A stretch of DNA of 64,000 nucleotides from Photobacterium lipolyticum. GTDB lineage: Bacteria; Pseudomonadota; Gammaproteobacteria; Enterobacterales; Vibrionaceae. A program made the translations under genes and the position numbers. The DNA lies in NCBI RefSeq assembly GCF_003026475.1, contig NZ_PYMC01000006.1, positions 175,052 to 239,051 on the forward strand, given 5' to 3'. This document shows positions 52,884 through 60,312 of the stretch, piece after piece. The notes beneath the pieces are model-generated. The model saw only the letters and a list, made by a program, of their open reading frames with translations. It did not search any database and was not told where the DNA came from. Position 1 is the first letter of the stretch. Every line of letters starts with the position of its first letter.

Positions 52884-53300
52884 ATGTTTAAAAAAGTAGT
52901 ATTAGTTTCTTCGCTGTTGTTGCTACCTTCATACACATCGGCGATGACGACGCCGCTTAGCACCGGTATTTTTCTGGGATCGCCAACGTCAGGTATTACC
53001 GTTAAGTACCAGGATGATTTCAAGTTTGCTGTCGGTTTAGACACATTCAGCGTTTCTGCAGATGCTATGTGGAACCTGGGCCAGTTATCAGGACGTATGG
53101 AAAATTCATCGTTGTATTCTTTCGCTGGCATACAGTGGGTTGATGATAGTGAACAGCAGTGGGGACCACGCATTGGTCTGGGATTAGAGATCCCATATCG
53201 CACATTCCACCTTTATGCTGAAGCGGGAACAACATGGTATCTTGAAAAGGACTCAGGCTTTGAAGTAGAAGGCGCATTTGGTGTGCGTTTCAACCTGTAA
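52884..53300 (+). CDS. Small exported protein, probable outer-membrane barrel
   Basis: 138 aa, unrecognised. Signal peptide 1-20 (LVSSLLLLPSYTSA-MTT). Mature part rich in Gly and aromatic residues with alternating strands (ITVKYQDDFKFAVGLDTFSVSADAMW, YSFAGIQWVDD, FHLYAEAGTTWYLEKD) ending VEGAFGVRFNL. About 8 short strands, so a small barrel or lipocalin-like fold is plausible. Its promoter lies just beyond the family B element at 52558-52822. Confidence 0.6.
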   Translation: MFKKVVLVSSLLLLPSYTSAMTTPLSTGIFLGSPTSGITVKYQDDFKFAVGLDTFSVSADAMWNLGQLSGRMENSSLYSFAGIQWVDDSEQQWGPRIGLGLEIPYRTFHLYAEAGTTWYLEKDSGFEVEGAFGVRFNL

Positions 53301-53325
53301 TGCTAATTCGTATCACTGGTAACGT

Positions 53326-53345
53326 AACGCGGTATATACCGCGTT
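53326..53345 (+). terminator. Palindromic hairpin after small exported protein
   Basis: AACGCGGTAT/ATACCGCGTT, a perfect 20-bp palindrome followed by ATTGTG. The U-run is poor. Confidence 0.5.
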
Positions 53346-53380
53346 ATTGTGTCTGAAGATATTACTGGACAATATCAGTT

Positions 53381-53851
53381 ATGAATCAATTTCATGCCAA
53401 CCTGGAACTGCAGCATATCTATCTGGAAGTGTACGCCGAACGCTTTCATTACTTGCGTTATTTTCTTGAAGCTTATTATTGCTATCAGTATGATCTGGTA
53501 ACAAATCAGGGGAAAGCCGATTGGGAAGCGATTTTCGATCATGGCACCCGATCACTTGCTGCCAGTAAAGTGAGTAATCGCAAGCGGCTGGTTAGAGAGA
53601 TGATGCTGCCATTATCCGTCATTACAGGGATGCTAAAAACGCTGGTACGAGATGATGAGGCCAGTATAGACCAGATACAATGCATGTTAGATAAGCATTT
53701 GCATTACGTCATCATTACCCGCGAAGAACACCTGACTTTGAAAAAAGCGGGTTTGTCAGAACGTATGCCAGCCGATTTTTATCAGCAAGATACGGATGAA
53801 TATCAGGATCCATACTCGCGGTTTAATGCCGTCAATATCTGTTTTAACTAA
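53381..53851 (+). CDS. Hypothetical protein, 156 aa
   Basis: Unrecognised, cytoplasmic, mostly helical. LELQHIYLEVYAERFHYLRYFLEAYYCYQYD is strikingly Tyr-rich; then KADWEAIFDHGTRSLAASKVSNRKRLVREMM and a helix DQIQCMLDKHLHYVIITREEH. No motif gives a function. Neighbours are not obviously linked. Confidence 0.6.
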   Translation: MNQFHANLELQHIYLEVYAERFHYLRYFLEAYYCYQYDLVTNQGKADWEAIFDHGTRSLAASKVSNRKRLVREMMLPLSVITGMLKTLVRDDEASIDQIQCMLDKHLHYVIITREEHLTLKKAGLSERMPADFYQQDTDEYQDPYSRFNAVNICFN

Positions 53852-53938
53852 CAGGCCCCCTCCTTCTGTATACGGCACGGCGAGAAAACCAGAGCGACAG
53901 CCAAAGCTATCCAGAACATCACATAGCAGTGTGTCAGG

Positions 53939-53967
53939 AAAGGCTCCGCCTTTGTGATCTTTTTTCG
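53939..53967 (+). terminator. Probable terminator after 156-aa gene
   Basis: AAAGGC / GCCTTT with a 3-nt loop, and a T-run six bases later (CTTTTTTC). Confidence 0.5.
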
Positions 53968-54147
53968 CGAAAAAACCGAATTAGAGTAGAATACCTATAA
54001 TGCTGATAATGAAAGTTGCATGAGTTAGTTGGTCTCTTTACAGATATGGTTAGGTATAAACGTCTTAAAGTTAAGAATTTTTTGTCAACTACGACAGTTA
54101 AAACAAAACTTTGCCATAATTATCAGAATACTATTGGAGGCGTTTCC

Positions 54148-55056
54148 GTGTATCGCTCATTACTTTTCTCGTTAACTTGTTTGGTTTCAACGGCAGTAAA
54201 TGCAATTGAATACCCGTTGCCTGCTGACAACAGTAATATCATCGGCACGATGGAGTATTATCAGGTTAGTAAGGGCGACAGCCTGGCTGATATCGCGAAT
54301 AGGTACGATGTGGGCTTTTTAGCGTTGATAGAAGCCAATAAAGGGGTTGACCCGTTCTTGCCCGCGATAGGAACTTTGTTAGCGGTGCCTACTCAGTTGA
54401 TTTTACCTGATGTGAAACGACAGGGGATCATTATTAACCTGGCAGAGCTGAGACTATATTATTTTCCAGTCGATGACGATTCAATCGTTCATGTGTTTCC
54501 GATCGGTATCGGACGTATCGGACGTGAGACACCGCCAATGGTGACGCGGATCAGTCAGAAAATAGAAAACCCCACCTGGACTCCTACCGCGAATATTCGA
54601 AAAGAGTACCGAGAAAAAAGAGATATCGAATTACCAGCCGTCGTTCCTGCGGGGCCTGAAAACCCGTTGGGTGATTATGCAATGCGGCTTGGGCACGGTA
54701 ATGGGCAATATTTAATACACGGTACCAATAAAGATTTTGGCATCGGCATGCGCGTCAGTTCCGGCTGCATTCGGATGAATCCGTGGGATATCGAATGGCT
54801 ATTTCCCCAAGTGCCAGAAGCAACACCAGTTCAGGTCATAAACCAGCCATTAAAGCAGACGATAGAGCCGGATGGGACGCTATATGTCGAAGTGCATCAG
54901 CCTTTATCGAAAACAGAGGAACAAGTCGGACAGCCTAAAAAGGTAAAAGCGAATTCGTTGTTAAAATCGGCAGTGGAAAATGACCGTGTTGCGGCATCCA
55001 GATTGAGTGCAGCACTTAACCTGCAGATGGGTATTCCCGTAGAAATAACAAAATAA
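54148..55056 (+). CDS. L,D-transpeptidase (YkuD) with LysM domain
   Basis: 302-aa periplasmic enzyme of the ErfK/YbiS/YcfS/YnhG group that anchors Braun lipoprotein to peptidoglycan or forms 3-3 crosslinks. GTG start at 54148 behind GGAGG gives a signal peptide (1-19, VSTAVNA-IEY). LysM at about 35-85 (YYQVSKGDSLADIANRYDVG), YkuD catalytic domain with His191 in LIHGTNKDFG and Cys207 in RVSSGCIRMNPWD. The C-terminal tail of about 90 residues is charged. Convergent with lpp, its likely substrate. Earlier in-frame codons (54016) lack a signal peptide, so are rejected. Confidence 0.93.
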   Translation: MYRSLLFSLTCLVSTAVNAIEYPLPADNSNIIGTMEYYQVSKGDSLADIANRYDVGFLALIEANKGVDPFLPAIGTLLAVPTQLILPDVKRQGIIINLAELRLYYFPVDDDSIVHVFPIGIGRIGRETPPMVTRISQKIENPTWTPTANIRKEYREKRDIELPAVVPAGPENPLGDYAMRLGHGNGQYLIHGTNKDFGIGMRVSSGCIRMNPWDIEWLFPQVPEATPVQVINQPLKQTIEPDGTLYVEVHQPLSKTEEQVGQPKKVKANSLLKSAVENDRVAASRLSAALNLQMGIPVEITK

Positions 55057-55100
55057 TAGGGGAAAGAGACTAGGCTGGGAGCAAAATTCAAAAAAAGAAT

Positions 55101-55122
55101 AAGTGGCGTATGTACGCCACTT
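55101..55122. terminator. Bidirectional terminator between ldt and lpp
   Basis: AAGTGGCGTA / TACGCCACTT, 10-bp stem; on the minus strand followed by TTCTTTTTTTG, a good end for lpp. Confidence 0.9.
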
Positions 55123-55142
55123 ACAATTAGTAAATAACAGCT

Positions 55143-55406
55143 CTACTTACTGTACGAACTAGCGATGTTATCGATACGCTGATTCGCACGCATTGCTTCT
55201 TGGTAGGCCGCGTCTGAAGCTGCTCGCGAATCATTTACTGCGCCTGCCATTTGATCTTGTTGACTTTGTAGAGCACTGACTTGATCAGAAAGCATGTCTA
55301 CTTTATTAGTCAGCTGTTGCATTTGGTCGACTTCATCTGAGCTTGAACAACCAATTAAGCTCGCACTCAGGATCAGACCTGCAAGGATAGATAGGGAACG
55401 TTTCAT
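55143..55406 (-). CDS. lpp: Major outer-membrane (Braun) lipoprotein
   Basis: 87-aa trimeric coiled-coil lipoprotein joining the outer membrane to peptidoglycan. Signal and lipobox SLIGC put the lipidated Cys at about residue 20; the mature part is a continuous heptad helix (VDQMQQLTNKVDMLSDQVSA) and ends SSYSK, with the C-terminal Lys needed for attachment to peptidoglycan. Start at ATG 55406 after GGAGAAGAAAG; the longer frame to 55472 is rejected. Slightly longer than E. coli Lpp (78). Confidence 0.95.
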   Translation of the reverse strand: MKRSLSILAGLILSASLIGCSSSDEVDQMQQLTNKVDMLSDQVSALQSQQDQMAGAVNDSRAASDAAYQEAMRANQRIDNIASSYSK

Positions 55407-55642
55407 TTTTCTTTCTTCTCCTTTATTTGCCACTACAAACCGAGTGTTAAAAGTATCGGTCGGCAAATTCATTATGGCATAACTTGCTAAAACTGCTCAT
55501 TAAATGCCCTGAATTTGCAAAAAAATTTCTCTCAAAGTCGAGAAAACTTGTTGGAAAGCGTATATGACAGGCATTTAAGGGGGCGGGAATGGTCACGGGT
55601 ATCCCCATGAAGCATGCTCTCGGGCGTAATCACAGCGGGCAA

Positions 55643-56104
55643 TTAATTGACCGGCTTTTTATCTTCGCCATGCTGCATGCCTGCCATTACTTTCTGTACG
55701 GGGACGAACATTGATTCGCTGTCCCCATTTGCGAAATGTAACGTCAATGCGACTTGCTCACCTTCCTTTAAGGGGTGCTTTAAGCCAAGTAGCATCACAT
55801 GTAACCCCCCAGGTTTTAAAATGGCGGTGCCGTGAGATGGAATCGCAATCGAATCGACCTGGCGCATTTGCATCATCCCATCAACCATGGTGTGATTATG
55901 AAGTTCAACTTTCTCTGCAATATCACTTTTGGCTGCCACCAGGCTACGGTCACTTTCGCCATGATTCATTATGGTCATGAAGATGGCACTGTTAGGTGCT
56001 CCAGGGGGTGTTGCTCGTGCGTAGACGCCATCAATCATCAGATCCGCATATGCTGACGTTGAAGCCAGTAATAAACTACTAAGAGCCAGGATTTTAAATT
56101 TCAT
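55643..56104 (-). CDS. Copper chaperone PCu(A)C
   Basis: 153-aa periplasmic protein that delivers Cu(I), typically to cytochrome oxidase CuA or to SCO. Signal peptide 1-20 (STSAYA-DLM). The copper motif H(M)x10Mx21HxM is visible as LHNHTMVDGMMQM through PGGLHVMLLGL. The C-terminus has a Met/His pair (MAGMQHGED) that may also bind copper. Its start overlaps the SCO1 stop, so the two are co-expressed. Confidence 0.93.
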   Translation of the reverse strand: MKFKILALSSLLLASTSAYADLMIDGVYARATPPGAPNSAIFMTIMNHGESDRSLVAAKSDIAEKVELHNHTMVDGMMQMRQVDSIAIPSHGTAILKPGGLHVMLLGLKHPLKEGEQVALTLHFANGDSESMFVPVQKVMAGMQHGEDKKPVN

Positions 56105-56697
56105 TATGAATCTCCATTTATTATTAAGAGGCGATCTATCGCATCCACCAAAATCGCTGAGTTTAATGTGTGCGGTACTTGTTCTAATAAGGAGCCGTCT
56201 GGTTTTAGGAAATAAAAATAAGAACTGTGATCTATGGCGTATTCCAGGGCGGAATTTTTAAGCTCGGTACGCATATAAAGCACACCATATTTTTCGGCAA
56301 GGGCTTTTGTTTGTATAGCATTGCCCGTCATTCCAATGATCTTCTTATGAAAATATTGAGCATATTCGGCACTTTTCGTAGGCGAATCACGTTCGGGATC
56401 AAGTGTGATGAAGATAGGCCAAATTTGATCGAGCTGATCTTGTTTTACTTCTTTTAGTGCTGCAGAAAGCACGGCCAGTGACGTGGGGCAAACATCCGGG
56501 CAGTGGGTATAACCAAAATAGATGATACGCAGACGGGGATCTTCCTGATCATAAAGGTCGATGGTTTGATCGCCACTTTCAAGAATATTCATGGAATAGG
56601 CAGGTTCAACTGCTGCCGCGGTATCGCCTTTATCTACCACATAGCGGGTGATTAACCCTGCACAGAGTGCAAGAGCTAAGATAATCCATTTCTTCAT
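56104..56697 (-). CDS. SCO1/SenC copper-binding protein
   Basis: 197-aa membrane-anchored thioredoxin-fold protein for assembly of copper sites in respiratory oxidases. N-terminal anchor (1-22, KKWIILALALCAGLIT), copper CxxxC in YTHCPDVCPTSL, and distal His in IDHSSYFYFL. Start chosen at ATG 56697 (AGGAG upstream); the frame also opens at 56742 but overlaps a dispersed repeat. First gene of the pair with PCu(A)C. Confidence 0.93.
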   Translation of the reverse strand: MKKWIILALALCAGLITRYVVDKGDTAAAVEPAYSMNILESGDQTIDLYDQEDPRLRIIYFGYTHCPDVCPTSLAVLSAALKEVKQDQLDQIWPIFITLDPERDSPTKSAEYAQYFHKKIIGMTGNAIQTKALAEKYGVLYMRTELKNSALEYAIDHSSYFYFLKPDGSLLEQVPHTLNSAILVDAIDRLLIINGDS

Positions 56698-56723
56698 CTT
56701 CGTAACACTCCTGTATCGGACAA

Positions 56724-56759
56724 TATACCCAAGCCACCTCAAGATGCACCGTTCAGCGA
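56724..56759. repeat. Repeat family B, left-end relic
   Basis: TATACCCAAG, CACCTCAAGATGCA and TTCAGCGA match the left end of the 52558 element. Lies directly in the promoter region of the SCO1 gene. The remaining 56760-57016 shows no convincing gene. Confidence 0.65.
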
Positions 56760-57016
56760 ATATTTTCCGGTTTCATGATAATTAAGTTTATAAGAAACGT
56801 AATAGCGAACAACTTAACTCACTACTTCAGTTTGCGATACAACCTAACAATGTGGGAAAACATGGGATTACAAATGATTGTTGCTTGTCTTACAAAAATA
56901 TCTGTGATCGGTGTTGCATATGGTGCATTTCGCTATGTTTTTATGAAGAATAAATTTGTTGTCATGATTGAATTGTCATAACCATACTGTATGGTTTAGT
57001 ATGCATGATGGTGTGA

Positions 57017-57241
57017 AATGTTGGACGCAAGTTGTTGTCTCTTCCTATTCAATTTCCCGTGGCGGGTGAATCCATTCACATGGCAGAAGGCGAGCTGTGG
57101 TATCTCAATGCCGATCAAGAGCATGCTGTTTATCATCGAGGAAAAACCGATCGCATTCATGTCGTGGTTGATTGTATTGCCAATGATTGGCTGCGTAATC
57201 AGCTGGAAATACCAGAACATCAATTTTTGGTTGATATATAG
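57017..57241 (+). pseudogene. Aspartyl/asparaginyl beta-hydroxylase, C-terminal remnant
   Basis: An open stretch of 74 codons without a proper start (a TGA lies just upstream at 57014). It reads like the end of a 2-oxoglutarate/Fe(II) aspartyl beta-hydroxylase: GESIHMAEGELWYLNADQEH, then RIHVVVDCIANDWLRNQ, containing the second metal His and the 2OG-binding Arg. The HxD metal motif and the N-terminal two thirds are missing. It faces and immediately precedes the methyltransferase gene, so it is probably a decayed former member of that group. Confidence 0.65.
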
Positions 57242-57313
57242 AAATTGGTAACAGGAAGTATGACCGAATAAGAACATAACTAAAAAACCAAATTAATGTA
57301 GAAGTAGACCCTT

Positions 57314-58561
57314 ATGGCTAGATATCGTGAGTTACAGTCTTTGTCGGCAACAAAATTTAGTTCAGTAGATCCGAGTCTGGAGAAACTCTTTAACCAATTA
57401 TTAAGGTCGAAACTGGATTCAACCTTGAACATATCAAGTCAAGGTGAGTTGGCAGCAACATTGAGGTCGTCTTTTAAAGATTTAACAGAGGCATTACTAC
57501 ATGCGCCTGATGCCGAACATCAGTACTGGGTTGAATTGTTTACCAGTGCTTCAGAAGCTCTTTTAGCTATTTATAAAGACCAGGCTTTAACAGAAAGTGA
57601 ACGGCACACTTCTTATATCAATGCGACAGGCCAGGTAATGTCAGTCGACGATGCTATTCATACCGTAAACGATATTTATCGAGTTAAAGCATTTATCCGA
57701 GGGTTACAACAGGCCTTAACGAAGAGCATAGCGAACAACCCTGAAAAGCAAATACACCTGGTGTATCCCGCCTGTGGTCCTTTCGCTCCATTGCTCTTAC
57801 CGTTGTTGAGTTATTGCGCTCAACAAGGGGTCAGCGCGGATCGGCTCAGCATCACCTTGATCGATATTCAGCCTGGCGCGGTAAAAATGTTAAATCGACT
57901 AGTGGACGATCTAGCCGTTCGTGATTACATCAAAGCCATCCTATGCATTGATGTCATGGACTATCAGTCAGAGCAGCCTATCGATATTTTGGTAATGGAA
58001 GCTTTTCAGCATGGTTTAAGTCGTGAAGGCCATGTGAGCTTTGCCCGCCATCTTAGTCAATTTATGGCTGAGGAGGGTGTGATGTTGCCGGAGCAAATAA
58101 CGATTCATGCTTGTTTGGCTAAGGGGCAGCGAGAATACAATGATCAGTGGCAACAGCAACCCCGCTGTCATTCAACATTAGTTAACCCGTCAATCCAAGC
58201 GGATCGTATTGAACTCGGTAATGTGTTTACACTGACTCAGGATAAACTGAGAACCATGTCTGTATTGCCGCTCGGGGATGGTTTCGAAATTATCGAATGT
58301 GAACAGGTTCAAATTCCTCTAGGTGTGTCTGATATCAATCAAAGAATCCTACTAACCACGGCAAGCGTTAATGTATTCGGTGATGAGTACATAGAACAGT
58401 ATGATTCTGGAATTAGTCATCCCCGAGCTGATATGTCTATCTGTATCGATTTCATACCAAAAGTACCTGAGCCAGATGATCTGTTAGTGAAAAGCGGGGA
58501 CCACATCAAGTTTTACTACAAGCTCTGTGGTACTCCCGGCTTTTTACCCACATTAGCTTAG
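57314..58561 (+). CDS. PRMT-like SAM-dependent methyltransferase
   Basis: 415 aa with no close named family that I can recall. Residues about 1-140 are helical; a Rossmann methyltransferase core follows: motif I YPACGPFAPLLLPLL, motif II LIDIQPGAVKMLNRL, then DILVMEAFQHGLSREGHV, resembling the double-E loop region of protein arginine methyltransferases, and EEGVMLPEQITIHA, the PRMT-type post-motif strand. The C-terminal 150 residues form a beta-rich domain. First intact gene of the 57-64 kb group; 8 bp before the formyltransferase-like gene. The target could be a protein or a small molecule. Confidence 0.7.
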   Translation: MARYRELQSLSATKFSSVDPSLEKLFNQLLRSKLDSTLNISSQGELAATLRSSFKDLTEALLHAPDAEHQYWVELFTSASEALLAIYKDQALTESERHTSYINATGQVMSVDDAIHTVNDIYRVKAFIRGLQQALTKSIANNPEKQIHLVYPACGPFAPLLLPLLSYCAQQGVSADRLSITLIDIQPGAVKMLNRLVDDLAVRDYIKAILCIDVMDYQSEQPIDILVMEAFQHGLSREGHVSFARHLSQFMAEEGVMLPEQITIHACLAKGQREYNDQWQQQPRCHSTLVNPSIQADRIELGNVFTLTQDKLRTMSVLPLGDGFEIIECEQVQIPLGVSDINQRILLTTASVNVFGDEYIEQYDSGISHPRADMSICIDFIPKVPEPDDLLVKSGDHIKFYYKLCGTPGFLPTLA

Positions 58562-58569
58562 GAGGCAGC

Positions 58570-59526
58570 ATGGATAACAACGCGAAAACTCAAGAAACTG
58601 AGTATAAAAACAAAGTCTCAATGGTGACTTCAAATTACGGCTCGCTGCCAGTGATACTTTGGTTGCGCCAACAAGGTTATTTAAACGGCGTACTACTTTA
58701 CGGCGTTAAAGGACAAGAGCTGGCTCAATTCGAAGCTCAACTCGATGCTTTTTCTATTCCTGTTGCCTATGTTGAAAACGATGATAAAAAAGCAGTTGAA
58801 TACCTAGATAGTTGGCAAACGGAACTACTAATTGTTTTTAACTGTGGAAAGATCCTATCGGAAACCGTATTTGATTTTGCTACTTATGGCACAGTAAACC
58901 TTCATGCAGCTGGACTCCCTCATTATCGAGGTCCTCATCCTGTCTATTGGCAGCTCAGAAATGGCGAGAAACAACTGCTATTAACCGCTCATCGCGTGAT
59001 TCAAGAAATAGATAGCGGAGATATTCTTGCTCAGTACCCGATAGGAATCAGCGATTTCGACACTCATCAGACGCTGTATGGAAAAGTAATACAGCACATG
59101 CCTTTGCTGCTTGAACAGCTTTTTGCGCTAGATCTGAATCGGAATAAAACGCCTGGTTTGAAACAAGCAAGTGCTCCCGCAAATAAGGCTCCGAGGGTCA
59201 GTCAATCTGATCTGAATATCAATTGGTACTTAACCTCGGTAAAAGCGCTTTGTGATCAAGTTCGAGCAGGGAATCCAATTTACGGAGGCGCGATTTTAAC
59301 TCTGGGTGGAGCTAGTGCTCAGCTTTTACAAGTATCAGCTGCTGTCATGCCTACTTACGGAGCGAAGCCCGGCACCATCATTCATATTTCACCAGAAAGA
59401 GGAGTGTATGTTGCCTTAAAAGAAAGTGCGGTGCGGCTAGATATTGTGGCCAATTCAGAAGGTGTGTTTGATGGTTACCGTTTTTCGCAAGTTGTTGGAC
59501 TAAAAACGGGTATGAAATTCAACTAG
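58570..59526 (+). CDS. Formyltransferase-fold protein (Fmt-like)
   Basis: 318 aa. N-terminal formyl_trans_N domain: LLIVFNCGKILSETVFDF, TYGTVNLHAAGLPHYRGPHPVYW (the usual NxHxSxLPxYRG site, with Ala-Ala for Ser-Leu region altered) and VIQEIDSGDIL with the catalytic Asp; C-terminal OB-like region (SDLNINWYLTSVKALCDQVRAGNPI, GAKPGTIIHISPERGVYVAL). It is too divergent and in the wrong setting for methionyl-tRNA formyltransferase; sugar-amine or protein N-formylation is more likely. AGGAGG before the start. Co-transcribed with the methyltransferase and the tail-collar gene. Confidence 0.8.
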   Translation: MDNNAKTQETEYKNKVSMVTSNYGSLPVILWLRQQGYLNGVLLYGVKGQELAQFEAQLDAFSIPVAYVENDDKKAVEYLDSWQTELLIVFNCGKILSETVFDFATYGTVNLHAAGLPHYRGPHPVYWQLRNGEKQLLLTAHRVIQEIDSGDILAQYPIGISDFDTHQTLYGKVIQHMPLLLEQLFALDLNRNKTPGLKQASAPANKAPRVSQSDLNINWYLTSVKALCDQVRAGNPIYGGAILTLGGASAQLLQVSAAVMPTYGAKPGTIIHISPERGVYVALKESAVRLDIVANSEGVFDGYRFSQVVGLKTGMKFN

Positions 59527-59546
59527 TAGAGTACGGAGAACAGACG

Positions 59547-60194
59547 ATGGAAGAGATGCTGGGTTCAATTAAGTTTTTTGGTGGGAACTATGCGCCAAAG
59601 GATTTCGCATTCTGTGGTGGCCAACTAATTACTATTTCAGAAAATCAAGTCCTTTACGCTATTTTGGGCTCTATGTGGGGAGGTGATGGGCGCTCTAATT
59701 TTGCGTTGCCAGATATGAGAGGTCGTGTGCCGATTGGCGTTGGGAGAGGGCCTGGACGGGATAATATAAACATGACTGAAAGACGAGGTAATGAAATTAA
59801 TGCATTGAAAATCAGTCAATTACCAACGCATAGCCATGCCGCTACCTTTTCACCAACTACCAGCACCAGTAGCCCACCAACGGCTACGGCAGCAGTGAAA
59901 GCTAATTCAGGCACAGGTACGGAAAACAGTCCTGCAGGTAACTATTGGGCAATCGGCAATATAGTTCAAGGGAGAGATACCCTCCCTGTAGAAAAGGGAT
60001 ACGCCAAATCCGCTGATACAACCCTGGCAGGCGATGCTGTCACCATCGATATTGCCGGCGGCAGCGGTGGTATTACTGGTGGTTCAGTCACTGTCGATCA
60101 GACAGGAGGGGGAGACCCATTCAGTATTATGCAACCCTCACTGGGTATTAATTACATCATGTGCACGCAAGGTATATTTCCAAGTCGGAATTAA
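59547..60194 (+). CDS. Phage tail collar domain protein (MdpB-like)
   Basis: 215 aa. The tail-collar domain is at about 1-75: MLGSIKFFGGNYAPKDFAFC, NQVLYAILGSMWGGDGRSNF and ALPDMRGRVPIGVGRGPG. A Ser/Thr/Ala-rich middle follows (SPTTSTSSPPTATAAVK) and a glycine-rich C-terminus with PSLGINYIMCTQGIFPSRN, the conserved ending of microcystin-dependent-protein-like tail proteins. No other phage structural gene is present, so this is the chromosomal, non-prophage type. GGAG before the start. The Thr/Ser-rich stretch is a possible modification target. Confidence 0.88.
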   Translation: MEEMLGSIKFFGGNYAPKDFAFCGGQLITISENQVLYAILGSMWGGDGRSNFALPDMRGRVPIGVGRGPGRDNINMTERRGNEINALKISQLPTHSHAATFSPTTSTSSPPTATAAVKANSGTGTENSPAGNYWAIGNIVQGRDTLPVEKGYAKSADTTLAGDAVTIDIAGGSGGITGGSVTVDQTGGGDPFSIMQPSLGINYIMCTQGIFPSRN

Positions 60195-60205
60195 TTTCTG
60201 GAAAA

Positions 60206-60248
60206 TGGCCAGGTAGTTATACCTGGCCAGAAGTTATACCTGGCCAGA
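60206..60248 (+). repeat. 17-bp tandem duplication forming alternative hairpins
   Basis: AGTTATACCTGGCCAGA occurs at 60215-60231 and 60232-60248. TGGCCAGGT (60206-60214) can pair with ACCTGGCCA at either 60221-60229 or 60238-60246. No U-run; perhaps an mRNA end or barrier between the collar gene and the giant gene. Confidence 0.6.
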
Positions 60249-60312
60249 AGTTACTTGGTTGTGCGGACTTGACGTAAACGGAAGATCGATTGATTTTAAG
60301 GACACAGTAAAT

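Noticed and set aside
56775..56981. 68-codon plus-strand ORF before the beta-hydroxylase remnant
   Set aside because: Overlaps the edge of a repeat relic, has no ribosome site or domain, and is out of frame with the remnant.
58570..59526. Methionyl-tRNA formyltransferase (fmt)
   Set aside because: The N-terminal site is altered, the def/fmt/rsmB neighbourhood is missing, and the gene is tied to the methyltransferase and collar genes.
59547..60194. Prophage or tailocin because of the tail-collar domain
   Set aside because: No capsid, baseplate, sheath, integrase or lysis genes nearby; MdpB-like chromosomal proteins commonly stand alone.
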